From Nostoc sp. LEGE 06077 (lineage in GTDB: Bacteria; Cyanobacteriota; Cyanobacteriia; Cyanobacteriales; Nostocaceae), in the NCBI RefSeq assembly GCF_015207705.1, contig NZ_JADEWI010000014.1, forward strand, positions 1 to 64,000: 64,000 bases of DNA, written 5' to 3'. Positions 1-7,825 of this stretch are shown piece after piece. Below the pieces are notes generated by a model, which was given only the letters and a program-made list of their open reading frames with translations, was not told where the DNA came from and did not search any database. A program made the translations under genes and the position numbers. Each line of letters begins with the position of its first letter. Positions within the stretch are counted from its first letter, which is position 1.

Positions 1-2
1 GA

Positions 3-167
3 TGGAAGAATACTTTAAATAATCTTCGTTTAATTGTTCAACCTCTTTTATTATTTTGGTTGATTTATCCCTGGCTAAATGTTTTTCCCAATTCCGATTT
101 ATTGCTTGGATTTAATCACCTAATTTTTACAATGAACCAATTTAAACCTTTTTTCTCTTCTGGATAA
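3..167 (+). CDS. C-terminal end of an unidentified membrane protein (partial)
   Basis: An open frame enters from the window edge and stops at TAA 165-167, giving 54 residues. The segment is hydrophobic and aromatic, with a run of Leu, Phe, Trp and Ile around residues 9-25 that could be a membrane helix, and it ends in a polar Phe-rich tail. I do not recognise the family. It could be a chance open frame, because the region is AT-rich. Upstream sequence is needed to decide. Confidence 0.35.
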   Translation, partial: WKNTLNNLRLIVQPLLLFWLIYPWLNVFPNSDLLLGFNHLIFTMNQFKPFFSSG

Positions 168-238
168 TTTCATTTATTTACTACTTGCTTATTTCGGAAA
201 GTGACAGAAGAGGGGTATTCGCAGCAAATTAATCTCAG

Positions 239-877
239 ATGAATCATCTTGTGAGTACATACTGGTTAAGCTATCGAGAAAAGATTAAAAATAGGTTTCC
301 TGAATATTACAAGTATCTCAACCCACCTGCAACTGAAGATGAAATTTTACATTTGCAAACGGTACTTGGTTATGAAATTCCAGCAGAGATGAAAACTTTA
401 TATCGACTCAATAATGGAGAATCCATAGAAGGACGAGGCATTTTTTATGGCTTACAATTTCTCTCGCTGTCTGAAGTGGAGCGAAATTGGTTATGTTGGA
501 AGGAAATTATTGACAATGGCTTAGAAGATTTCAATGATTTCTGTACATCTTATCCAGAAGGAGTTATCCAAAGCGTATATGCACATGAAAAATGGATACC
601 TCTTATGCACGATGGGGGAGGAAATCACATCGGTATTGATTTAGCGCCTGATGTTAATGGATGTATTGGGCAAATTATTAACTTTGGCAGAGATGAAGAT
701 GAAAAATGTGTGTTAGCTCCCAAATTGGGAGAATTGTTGAAATTGCTAGATACAAAATTGGAGGAGAATGTTCACGTAACCTATGAAGTGAATGATAATG
801 GGATAGAGATGTTTGCCCTTGATAACACACATTTATCAGATGCTTTAAAAGTGATTGTCAAAAGTAAGTATCTGTAG
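239..877 (+). CDS. SMI1/KNR4 (SUKH) family protein
   Basis: This 212-residue protein has the outline of the SMI1/KNR4 fold. An N-terminal stretch (about residues 27-57) carries PPATEDEI, then GYEIPAEMKTLYRLNNGE. A central part has WIPLMHDGGGNHIGID (about residues 120-135) and then the GQIINFGRDEDE strand. Family members include bacterial immunity proteins against polymorphic toxins and uncharacterised housekeeping proteins. No toxin gene is visible next to it, so an immunity role is only a possibility. The ATG at 239 follows a weak purine stretch. A strong hairpin at 936-983 ends the transcript. The family call is fairly firm; the function is unknown. Confidence 0.75.
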   Translation: MNHLVSTYWLSYREKIKNRFPEYYKYLNPPATEDEILHLQTVLGYEIPAEMKTLYRLNNGESIEGRGIFYGLQFLSLSEVERNWLCWKEIIDNGLEDFNDFCTSYPEGVIQSVYAHEKWIPLMHDGGGNHIGIDLAPDVNGCIGQIINFGRDEDEKCVLAPKLGELLKLLDTKLEENVHVTYEVNDNGIEMFALDNTHLSDALKVIVKSKYL

Positions 878-935
878 AAAATATTGTTATGGCAATTACC
901 ATATTCATTGGGTAAAGTAAGGAAGAATTAACCGC

Positions 936-983
936 AAATAAATAGTAGGGTGGATATAGTCATACCCACCCTACTATTTATTT
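936..983. terminator. Bidirectional hairpin terminator between convergent genes
   Basis: Positions 936-953 (aaataaatagtagggtgg) and 966-983 form a perfect 18-bp inverted repeat around a 12-base loop. The flanks are A/T-rich. It sits between the SUKH gene on the plus strand and the FTR1 gene on the minus strand, whose stop codon is only 7 bases away, so it probably terminates both transcripts. Confidence 0.75.
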
Positions 984-989
984 ATCAGT

Positions 990-1937
990 TTATTTCTGCA
1001 AAAGAGAAATATTTTTAGTAGGTTTTGGAGTTTCGCCACCTAGACTGCGGAAATATAACCCGCCAACAGTGAGCAAGAATATAACATATCCTACTGCTTG
1101 CACAAAATAGAGATTTTCTCTATAGCCAAATAAAGATTTAAAAATAATCCCAGGGAATTGGTCATCAGGCAAAATACTAGAAGTATTCCAAACTATCGGC
1201 CCTAAAATACAAGAGTGAACTTTGGTAAAGTGTTCATAGTAAAAACAAAGGCTTTCTGTGGCGCGACTACTGAGGGCTAAGTTAGCAACAGCATCGTCAA
1301 AGTGTTTTAATGCAGAAACGACTAACCCGGCCACAATCAACACTAATAAAACGCCCATGACTTGAAAAAACTGGCGAATGTTGATTTTAACACCTAATTT
1401 AAATAACAATACACCAATTGTGGCTGCGACTAATAAACCACCAAGAGCGCCAATTGTCGGAATTAGACCTTGCTGAAAGTTAGCCGCAATGAAGAGGACA
1501 GTTTCAAAACCTTCTCGGACTACAGCAATTAAAATTAGAGTAAAAACGCCCCAACCAGCATTGCCATTTTGAGTCAGTGCTTCTGTAACAGCGCCTTCTA
1601 CCTGGGCTTTCATAAATCTGGCTTGTTTCGTCATCCAGATTAGCATCCAACTGAGCATTGCGATCGCCAACACACTAAACGCACCTTCTAGTCCTGGTTC
1701 AACTACAGATGTGTATTGCGGATTAATTTTTCCTAGTGCTTGAATCACAATACTAAACAGCACACCTATCAATGCACTGACAACAATACCAACACCAACA
1801 CCAGCGTACACCCAAGAATTCAGTCGGGATTGTTTGGCTTTTTTTAATAAAGCCAAAACAATCCCTACAACTAAGGCGGCTTCCACTCCTTCCCGGAGTG
1901 TAATTACAAAAGTAGGTAAGGCAGTACTAAAATTCAT
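990..1937 (-). CDS. FTR1-family high-affinity iron permease
   Basis: The 315-residue polytopic membrane protein has the two signature motifs of Ftr1/EfeU permeases: REGVEAAL near residue 16 and REGFETVL near residue 141. The glutamates of these REGxE motifs bind iron in the family. About seven hydrophobic helices can be seen. It would import ferric iron across the cytoplasmic membrane. It is the last gene of a leftward cluster with a multicopper oxidase, an HhH lipoprotein and a ferritin-like protein. That layout resembles the yeast Fet3-Ftr1 pair and bacterial Efe systems, where an oxidase or periplasmic protein feeds the permease. The start is the ATG at 1937. A short-repeat spacer separates it from the ferritin-like gene, so co-transcription is likely but not certain. 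Confidence 0.93.
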   Translation of the reverse strand: MNFSTALPTFVITLREGVEAALVVGIVLALLKKAKQSRLNSWVYAGVGVGIVVSALIGVLFSIVIQALGKINPQYTSVVEPGLEGAFSVLAIAMLSWMLIWMTKQARFMKAQVEGAVTEALTQNGNAGWGVFTLILIAVVREGFETVLFIAANFQQGLIPTIGALGGLLVAATIGVLLFKLGVKINIRQFFQVMGVLLVLIVAGLVVSALKHFDDAVANLALSSRATESLCFYYEHFTKVHSCILGPIVWNTSSILPDDQFPGIIFKSLFGYRENLYFVQAVGYVIFLLTVGGLYFRSLGGETPKPTKNISLLQK

Positions 1938-1949
1938 TGTTCTTAGTCC

Positions 1950-1991
1950 AAAGTCAATAGTCTAAAGTCAATAGTCTAAAGTCAATAGTCT
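1950..1991. repeat. Short tandem repeat, 14-bp unit, three copies
   Basis: The unit aaagtcaatagtct is repeated three times without interruption at 1950, 1964 and 1978, followed by degenerate copies. Inverted relatives (ttgactattaactatt) lie at about 2040-2056. This is the short tandem repeat type common in spacers of Nostoc-like genomes. It lies between the FTR1 and ferritin-like genes. Confidence 0.85.
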
Positions 1992-2054
1992 AAAAGTCAA
2001 GAGTTGAAAGTCTATATTTTTGACCATTGACAGTTAACTATTGACTATTAACTA

Positions 2055-2489
2055 TTAGCTAAAATCCCGCAGCATTTTTTTCAATTCGAGATTATGCAGT
2101 TCTTCCTGTCCAATCATGCCACGGGCAAATTCTTCTAAATAGACACTAGCATTGCTCACCGTATCTAAGAGATTTTTGTACAATTCCAAGGCTTTCTTTT
2201 CATGAGATAAGCTTTCTGCCAAAATATCTTTGACGGAATGCTTAAAAGTTTCTTCCATTGGTGTAATTCTGAGGGTGGGATGCCCATCTAACCCAGTGAG
2301 AATTTCTCCAACTTGTTGGGCATGAAGTAAAGATTCACTTGCTTGTGCCTTAAAAAAACCCACAATAGGAATCCGATTTGGGCCAGTCACCATCAAGGAA
2401 TAATGGGTATAACGTACTACTCCTGCTAACTCAAATTCCATGATGGTATTGAGGAGTTCGATAGTCTTTTTTTGGTCAAGTTCTTGCAT
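2055..2489 (-). CDS. Ferritin-like (bacterioferritin/Dps-type) protein
   Basis: The 144-residue protein is all-helical in appearance and carries ferritin-like diiron ligands: Glu18/Glu20 in the first helix, Glu52 and His56 in SESLLHAQ, Glu97 in the third helix, and Glu129 and His132 in GQEELHNLE. Proteins of this size and pattern are bacterioferritin-like and oxidise or store iron. A Met equivalent to the haem ligand of true bacterioferritin cannot be assigned by eye, so haem binding is open. It lies inside the iron-uptake cluster, between the lipoprotein and the FTR1 permease. That suggests it handles freshly imported iron. The start is the ATG at 2489. Confidence 0.85.
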   Translation of the reverse strand: MQELDQKKTIELLNTIMEFELAGVVRYTHYSLMVTGPNRIPIVGFFKAQASESLLHAQQVGEILTGLDGHPTLRITPMEETFKHSVKDILAESLSHEKKALELYKNLLDTVSNASVYLEEFARGMIGQEELHNLELKKMLRDFS

Positions 2490-2641
2490 CAGTTGTTAAG
2501 TTCAGCAATATACAAATGGAGCCTGATGAGCCATTAATTAGGAATGAAGCACAGAAGAGTTTCAAGTTTCATCTCTAATTATTTGCTCACGGCTCACTTA
2601 TTTTAAACTTTTGCTTCTCTACTTTTCTGTTAGTTTAGAGT

Positions 2642-3682
2642 CTATCGTTGCGCTTGTGTACTTGATTTATCAATAACTTTTTGAGAATTTTGCTCAATGG
2701 TTTTGATTAGTTGGGTGACTTCTACAGGTGTTTTAACTGGTTTAGCGGGAGGAATGGCGCTGGGCCAAACTTTAATTAGTTCACTGAGACTGGTTTCAAT
2801 TGCTTTGTTTGCGTCGGGATTATCTTGTGCTACTTGGCTAGAAATACCTTTGTATAAGTCGTTGGCATAAAGGACAAAGCCACGAGAGTCTTGGTATTCA
2901 ATAGCTGCGGTTATTTTCCCATCGGCGATCGCTGCCCCATACTCAGAATTAGCTGAATCTAACAATTCATTAATTACCTGAAGCACAAATCCCGGTTTTG
3001 TGCGTTGTGCTTCAGGTAAAACTGCGATCGCGCCATCTACAGATTCCACAGAAGCAGTAAAATCTGTTTTAACTTTGGCGTTTTTGGGATTCGATTTAAC
3101 TAAATCTTGTAAACCTACCAAAGTTGTCTTGAATTCTTTAACTTTGCGTTCATTCAACTGATCTTCTACATCCACGTAGATTTCTTCTACTGGGTGTCCA
3201 ATATGCGGTTCTGCTTGTTTCGGTAAATTCTTATCTAACAGTTCTTGTGCTACTAAAAGATGTCCTTTCATCAAGCCTAACTTTGTCATGTAATCAACAT
3301 CTTTGGCTTCACCTGTGAGGACAACTTCTTGAACTGTTACTTGGTCTTTAATTTGGTCGAACTGTTCTTGGGTAATTACTTTTTTGTTAACTAAATCTTC
3401 GGGACTAGCATAGGGACGGCTGGCCTGAATTTTGTTCGATAAGGCTGGTACACCTAATTTAGCTTCAAATTTATCTAACTCTGACAATATAGCCGTATTT
3501 ATATTAATTTGTGCTTTGCTACCGTGACCGCTGTGGCTTGTCGTTTCTGTGACTTGGGCTGTGGATGTTGAGTTAGCACTGGGTGCGGATGGCTTTTCTG
3601 CGGTTGGTGTTTTGTTACAGGCGCTGAGGCTAACAATGGCAGCAGTAGCAATAGTTAAACAAAAGTATTTAAATTTTTTCAT
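2642..3682 (-). CDS. Lipoprotein with HhH domain and imelysin/EfeO-like region
   Basis: The 346-residue protein begins with a lipoprotein signal, with the lipobox ending at Cys22 (LSAC). A Pro/Ser/Thr-rich linker with a HSGHG motif (50-54) follows. A helix-hairpin-helix domain of the ComEA/PsbU sort spans about residues 57-115 (ININTAILSELD, then RPYASPEDL). The helical C-terminal part has GLMKGHLLVAQELL (about 136-149) and HIGHPVEEIY (160-169); these histidines and glutamates could bind metal. Placed between the oxidase and the ferritin-like gene, it is a good candidate for a periplasmic iron-binding partner of FTR1, comparable in role to EfeO. That role is inference. The start is the ATG at 3682. 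Confidence 0.7.
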   Translation of the reverse strand: MKKFKYFCLTIATAAIVSLSACNKTPTAEKPSAPSANSTSTAQVTETTSHSGHGSKAQININTAILSELDKFEAKLGVPALSNKIQASRPYASPEDLVNKKVITQEQFDQIKDQVTVQEVVLTGEAKDVDYMTKLGLMKGHLLVAQELLDKNLPKQAEPHIGHPVEEIYVDVEDQLNERKVKEFKTTLVGLQDLVKSNPKNAKVKTDFTASVESVDGAIAVLPEAQRTKPGFVLQVINELLDSANSEYGAAIADGKITAAIEYQDSRGFVLYANDLYKGISSQVAQDNPDANKAIETSLSELIKVWPSAIPPAKPVKTPVEVTQLIKTIEQNSQKVIDKSSTQAQR

Positions 3683-3811
3683 GTTTTTAACAGTTGGTAT
3701 GACTCAGTGTCGTAGAGTTCGCTATGCTCATTTTGCAGGTAATGCAATACTTTTGCAACTACTTGGAAAATTTTTGAGGATATTTTAATATTTTTTTCAA
3801 GACAATTGCGA

Positions 3812-3851
3812 CTCAAAGCTATTAAAATAGCTACTTATTAGTATCTTTGAG
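3812..3851. other. Nested inverted repeats between oxidase and lipoprotein genes
   Basis: CTCAAAG at 3812-3818 pairs with CTTTGAG at 3845-3851. Overlapping it, 3817-3832 (agctattaaaatagct) is a 7-2-7 palindrome. It lies in the 192-base spacer of the iron cluster, just after the oxidase stop. It may be an attenuator, a processing hairpin or an operator. There is no T tract that would make it a clear terminator. Confidence 0.4.
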
Positions 3852-3874
3852 ATAAATTAGCTAGATTAATTCGG

Positions 3875-4900
3875 CTAAGAATTTTTCAGAGAACTTTGAG
3901 AAGAATTATCAGCAATTACTTCAAATTGACCCATACAACCGTTTTCTGCGATCGCATCTTGATGCGGATGAAACATATATTTACCTGGATAGCGGAAAGC
4001 AAATTCTAAAATGTGCCGTTCTGCTACACCCATTGTGATGACATCGGTTTTCTCGCTGGGAGTCATAGTCATTCCACTGCGATAAACATCAAAAAAGTTG
4101 GCGTGTAAGTGAAAAGTCACCGCCGTATCGTATTCAATGATGTTAAGAACATACAAGCGAATCAATTGATTTTGATAAATCGGGATGGGATTATCCATGA
4201 AGTGGTGGGGCAATCCATTAAAGGCATAATATTCATTGTGGCTGTCGTCATTTACGTCATACCCAGCCATCACTAAGACAATTTCATCAGCCGAGGGACG
4301 CGGCGTAGGAGGATCGATGATAAACATCCCATACAAACCCTTAGCAATATGGCGGGTAACTGGTTCGATATGGCAATGGTACAAATGAACCCCATAAGGT
4401 TCTGCATCAAATTCATAGATTGTGGCGCTACCATTGCTGACAGGACGAATCCCATCCATTTCTGCGGGATGAACACCATGAAAATGTAGAGAGTGAGAAT
4501 GTCCTGCCTTATTGAGAAATAATATCCGCACGCGATCGCCTTGTTTCGCCCGTAGGGTTGGCCCTGGTATCCGACCGTTTAAATCCCAAACGTTGTAGGA
4601 AACAGCACTGTTGAGTTGAATTACAGAAGTACCCGCAGTCAACTGAAATTCTCTGACAGTCCGTCCGTTTTCCTGCTTGACTACTCCATAATCAAAGTTT
4701 CGCAACATCTGCATAGGATTAGCAACTTGGTTTGTTGCTGTTATCTCTAGCGGTGGTACTTTAACTATCGACTTACTTTGTGAATTCAGGGTATGCCAAA
4801 GCGCCGCAGTACCAGCAAACCCCGCACTACATATTCCTAGTTTCAGCAGTTGACGACGACTGAATAGTTGCTCTTTACCCAGAACGAAGTTGTTGGGCAT
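3875..4900 (-). CDS. Two-domain multicopper oxidase, Tat-exported
   Basis: All four copper-ligand blocks of multicopper oxidases are visible: HSLHFHG, HLYHCHIEPV (type 1 Cys), TFHLHANFF, and HPHQDAIAENGCMGQF. At about 341 residues it is the short, two-cupredoxin type related to small laccases and nitrite reductases. I choose the ATG at 4900. The longer frame to 4951 would run over a promoter-proximal palindrome, and the 4900 start places a twin-arginine signal (SRRQLLKLG, then a hydrophobic stretch) near the N terminus. As first gene of the iron cluster it probably oxidises ferrous iron outside the membrane for FTR1. Nitrite reductase or general laccase activity is the alternative. Confidence 0.88.
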   Translation of the reverse strand: MPNNFVLGKEQLFSRRQLLKLGICSAGFAGTAALWHTLNSQSKSIVKVPPLEITATNQVANPMQMLRNFDYGVVKQENGRTVREFQLTAGTSVIQLNSAVSYNVWDLNGRIPGPTLRAKQGDRVRILFLNKAGHSHSLHFHGVHPAEMDGIRPVSNGSATIYEFDAEPYGVHLYHCHIEPVTRHIAKGLYGMFIIDPPTPRPSADEIVLVMAGYDVNDDSHNEYYAFNGLPHHFMDNPIPIYQNQLIRLYVLNIIEYDTAVTFHLHANFFDVYRSGMTMTPSEKTDVITMGVAERHILEFAFRYPGKYMFHPHQDAIAENGCMGQFEVIADNSSQSSLKNS

Positions 4901-4934
4901 TACCTTAAAAATCAAAAATATGGCACAAAAAAAG

Positions 4935-4951
4935 TTGCAAATATTTTGCAA
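4935..4951. promoter_or_regulatory. 17-bp palindrome in the leader of the iron cluster (operator candidate)
   Basis: On the minus strand the sequence reads TTGCAAAATATTTGCAA, a perfect 7-3-7 palindrome. It falls just downstream of the expected transcription start and 35 bases before the oxidase ATG at 4900, a position suited to a repressor. A related half, ttttgcaacta, recurs at about 3750-3760 upstream of the lipoprotein gene. Which regulator binds is unknown. Confidence 0.5.
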
Positions 4952-4963
4952 CTATTATTTGAG

Positions 4964-4992
4964 ATAATATAATAAGTAAGAATTATTGTCAA
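4964..4992 (-). promoter_or_regulatory. Sigma-70-type promoter of the iron cluster
   Basis: On the minus strand TTGACA (4992-4987) is followed after 17 bases by TATTAT (4969-4964). The -35 box sits inside a 15-bp 7-1-7 palindrome, ATTATTGACAATAAT (4982-4996), which resembles the AT-rich dyads bound by Fur-type regulators. Iron-responsive repression is a reasonable inference. Confidence 0.65.
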
Positions 4993-4996
4993 TAAT

Positions 4997-5325
4997 TTAG
5001 AAAAAACCCATCGCATCTATCGTTGGGAGGAAATCTATTTTTTATCGCACCACAGCGATGTAGAGGAAAAAAGAGCGATCGCCGTAATTGTCCGTAATTG
5101 TATTATCGTGCTGATGATAGTATTATGTGCGAACAAAAAATGAATAGAAATTTGGAGATATTTAGGAGAGCCATTTAACTTAGCTTACGAGATTATTGAG
5201 GGCGATCGCTCCATTTAGAATAATTCATTAGTCAATAATCTATCTTCAATTGATTTATGCTCATCTTTTAATAATTATGACTGAGCAGTTTCATAATTAT
5301 TACTAAAAATTGGCTTTATGTAAAT
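4997..5325. other. AT-rich spacer between iron cluster and retron
   Basis: About 330 bases without a convincing gene. Two HIP1-type sites (gcgatcgc) are present at about 5092 and 5201. The short frames are not supported by any start site or composition. I see nothing else in it. Confidence 0.6.
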
Positions 5326-5353
5326 TTGACAGGATATATTTGTTGAGTATAAT
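5326..5353 (+). promoter_or_regulatory. Consensus sigma-70 promoter of the retron
   Basis: TTGACA (5326-5331) and TATAAT (5348-5353) are both perfect consensus boxes, 16 bases apart. Transcription would begin near 5360, about 80 bases before the msr-msd RNA and in the direction of the reverse transcriptase. A small hairpin (5398-5422, 8-bp stem) lies between the promoter and the RNA. Confidence 0.7.
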
Positions 5354-5437
5354 GAGACTTTAGTTACTTGAAGTTTAAAACAACTTACAAGTATTTCTGA
5401 ATCATTGAATTTCGATGATTCACAAGACAAATTACTT

Positions 5438-5580
5438 ATATCACTTGCGGGAATAAGTATTGATTTCCGTTGTTGATCCTGCGACGGTGTATTTCACGGT
5501 CAGCTTTACGAGGATTCTGTTCTCCTGAATTGACTCCTTTTCCTTTCCCGAATAGGCGAGAATACATCCGCAAGTGATAT
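5438..5580 (+). ncRNA. Retron msr-msd non-coding RNA
   Basis: The region is bounded by a perfect 13-bp inverted repeat: atatcacttgcgg at 5438-5450 (a1) and its complement at 5568-5580 (a2). This is the layout of retron template RNAs just upstream of the reverse transcriptase. Past a short bulge the outer stem can continue (gtatt 5457-5461 with aatac 5561-5565). Inside, a hairpin at 5467-5487 (ccgttg with cgacgg, one G-U) fits the msr part. A bulged stem at 5499-5534 (gtca with tgac, then agga with tcct) fits the msd part. The branching guanosine is expected just after a1, in the G-rich run at 5449-5451. The exact cDNA ends cannot be read from sequence. Confidence 0.8.
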
Positions 5581-5664
5581 TTTTTTAATTATTTACAAAT
5601 ATTCAATATCAACAATATAACTATTCTCTAACAGATAGCTAGTTAAGATAATTTCGTTGACAAA

Positions 5665-6732
5665 GTGAAAGATAGTTCTAAATTAATTCTCACAGACCAA
5701 CCCGAATCTTTGCGAGAACAATTTTATTCTCTCAAGCAGCCATCGGATCTAGCTGACCTTTTAAACGTTTCCTATTCTCGCCTTGTTTATCATATATATG
5801 TTGTTGACCCTAACCAGCGTTATAAAACCTTTGAAATATCAAAGAAGTCTGGTGGTGTTCGTCAAATATCAACTCCTGTGACTGCGCTCAAAATTATCCA
5901 AAGAAAACTTAATCAAGTGTTACAAGCAGTATATGAGATAAAGCCATCTGTACATGGGTTTGTTAAGGGAAAAAACATTGTAACTAATGCTCAATCTCAT
6001 GCGAAGAAACGTTATGTTTTCAATATTGATTTAAAAGATTTTTTTCCTTCTATTAATTTTGGTAGGGTGCGGGGTATGTTCATGACTACCCCGTATGGTT
6101 TACATCCAGAAGTTGCTACTGTTTTAGCTCAAATTTGCTGTCATAATAACCAGTTACCTCAAGGCGCACCAACTTCACCAATAATTACTAACATGATTTG
6201 TGCCAAGATGGATAGTCAATTGCAGAGATTAGCTAAAGATTGTAAAGCTACTTATACAAGATATGCGGATGATATTACTTTCTCGACAACTTTGCCTAAA
6301 TTTCCTAGAGATTTAGCATATATAGTCAATGATGAAGATAGAGAAGAATTAATTGTTGGTAATACTTTACTGAACATCATCAGCGACAATGGATTTGAGC
6401 TAAATGAGGAGAAAGTTAGATTACAAGTTAAAGGAAATCATCAAGAGGTCACGGGATTAACAACAAATATCTTTCCTAACGTTGACCGTAATTATGTACG
6501 TCAGGTTCGTGCTATGCTTCACGCTTGGGCTAAATTTGGGCTTGAAGCTGCGGAGAATGAGTATCAAGAAAAATATGAATGCCAAAGTAAGTTTACAATG
6601 AAAGGTAAAACAATATTTAAGCAAGTTTTACTAGGTAAAATAGAGTTTATCGGTATGGTTAAAGGAAAAGAAAATGTTCTGTACAAAAAATGTATAGAGC
6701 AGTATAAAATACTTTCTAAATTTAGTAGCTGA
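5665..6732 (+). CDS. Retron reverse transcriptase
   Basis: The 355-residue protein has the reverse transcriptase blocks in order: FEISKKSGGVRQI (56-68), NIDLKDFFPSI (120-130) with the first catalytic Asp, QGAPTSP (166-172), YADD (200-203), and LNEEKVR (246-252). Two motifs mark it as a retron enzyme: NAQSH (108-112), the NAxxH signature before domain 3, and VTG (262-264) in the Y region. It would copy the msd part of the RNA at 5438-5580 into a branched RNA-DNA. The start is GTG 5665; a stop lies in frame at 5644 and there is no earlier start. Length is normal for the family. The gene is richer in A and T than the housekeeping genes nearby, which fits acquisition by transfer. Confidence 0.93.
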   Translation: MKDSSKLILTDQPESLREQFYSLKQPSDLADLLNVSYSRLVYHIYVVDPNQRYKTFEISKKSGGVRQISTPVTALKIIQRKLNQVLQAVYEIKPSVHGFVKGKNIVTNAQSHAKKRYVFNIDLKDFFPSINFGRVRGMFMTTPYGLHPEVATVLAQICCHNNQLPQGAPTSPIITNMICAKMDSQLQRLAKDCKATYTRYADDITFSTTLPKFPRDLAYIVNDEDREELIVGNTLLNIISDNGFELNEEKVRLQVKGNHQEVTGLTTNIFPNVDRNYVRQVRAMLHAWAKFGLEAAENEYQEKYECQSKFTMKGKTIFKQVLLGKIEFIGMVKGKENVLYKKCIEQYKILSKFSS

Positions 6733-6769
6733 TAATTATTAATTATTTTTTTTAAAGAGTGTAACAGTA

Positions 6770-7648
6770 ATGGATAAAGCCACTCAAGACTTATTTGAAA
6801 ATATTAATAGTAATCTCAAAAACCTTTCTTCATTTTTCGACAAGTTATCTAAGCAAGAAATTAAGATTGATTCAACAAGAATATATATAATTGATTATTC
6901 ACAGTATCTCTGGCTCAATCTACCAAAACATAATGGAATCAAAAAACAACTAGAAGAATATAATCAACAATCAATAAATGCTCTGATTAATGATGATTTT
7001 CCTGAATTTTGTAGAAAAGTATATATGCAAATAGAAATTTTGCTAAATCAATTTACATTAAAGCAATCTGGTGCAGTAAAAACGCAAGAACCAGATTATT
7101 ATAAAAAATCCAAACTTTATGACTTTTTTAAGATCATTAATAATAATCCAGATGATTTTAACCCTTATGATTATCCTGAATACAAGATAATTGCTTTTAT
7201 TATGGATATTAGAGATTTTGCTAGTCACGGAGATGCTAGTGGTAAATCATTATCAGACAGAGTTGAGGCTAAAGGTAAAACTATAAGAATCGAATTTAAA
7301 AAGCTAAAAAATAATACTATTGAAAATAATATACAAAAATTGTTTACTCAATACGTAGCTAATGAAAACCCTAATTTTGTCAAAATTAAAATAGATAATC
7401 AAACAGGATGGGCAAGTATTCAATTAACTAATTTGAAAGATAACTTTCTGACTAGTGATAAAATTGTATCTGATATTAAACCTACTTTAAAAGCATTACG
7501 ACATCAATTCGGAAATAATGTGGAAGTTGTTAAAGCTAAAAAGCAGTTTCCTAATGAACTCAAGGATTTTTTTGATCAAAAAAACTATCAAACTATAAAT
7601 CAGACAATGAATTGGTTTGTTAAGATAGTAGGTGATTTTTTGAATTAA
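6770..7648 (+). CDS. HEPN-like protein, candidate retron effector
   Basis: The 292-residue protein follows the reverse transcriptase by 37 bases on the same strand and probably shares its transcript. It matches no retron effector that I recognise. Residues 75-97 form a helix (FPEFCRKVYMQIEILL) of the kind seen in HEPN and Abi-type proteins. Residues 146-154 read DIRDFASHG, giving an R148-xxxx-H153 motif, the catalytic signature of HEPN ribonucleases. The C-terminal half is mixed helix and strand, rich in Lys and Asn, with no recognised domain. By analogy with other retrons the effector would be held inactive by RT-msDNA and released on phage attack; here the toxic activity would be RNA cleavage. 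This is inference from position and one motif. Confidence 0.6.
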   Translation: MDKATQDLFENINSNLKNLSSFFDKLSKQEIKIDSTRIYIIDYSQYLWLNLPKHNGIKKQLEEYNQQSINALINDDFPEFCRKVYMQIEILLNQFTLKQSGAVKTQEPDYYKKSKLYDFFKIINNNPDDFNPYDYPEYKIIAFIMDIRDFASHGDASGKSLSDRVEAKGKTIRIEFKKLKNNTIENNIQKLFTQYVANENPNFVKIKIDNQTGWASIQLTNLKDNFLTSDKIVSDIKPTLKALRHQFGNNVEVVKAKKQFPNELKDFFDQKNYQTINQTMNWFVKIVGDFLN

Positions 7649-7825
7649 AATTGATTAGAAAATAAAAAAATATAACTTTCCCCATAATTTTGTTTATGAA
7701 CAAGCAATAAAAAAATTTATGGAGAAGACAATATAGGATGTATACATACTTATACAAATTCCTAGTTATTCTTTATTTGACATAGTAAGAGGATAATGTG
7801 ATATTGGTGGACTTATTGGTTATTA

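Noticed and set aside
3549-3788. 79-codon plus-strand frame over the lipoprotein start
   Set aside because: It is antisense to the signal-peptide region of the lipoprotein gene and covers its promoter spacer; no family match.
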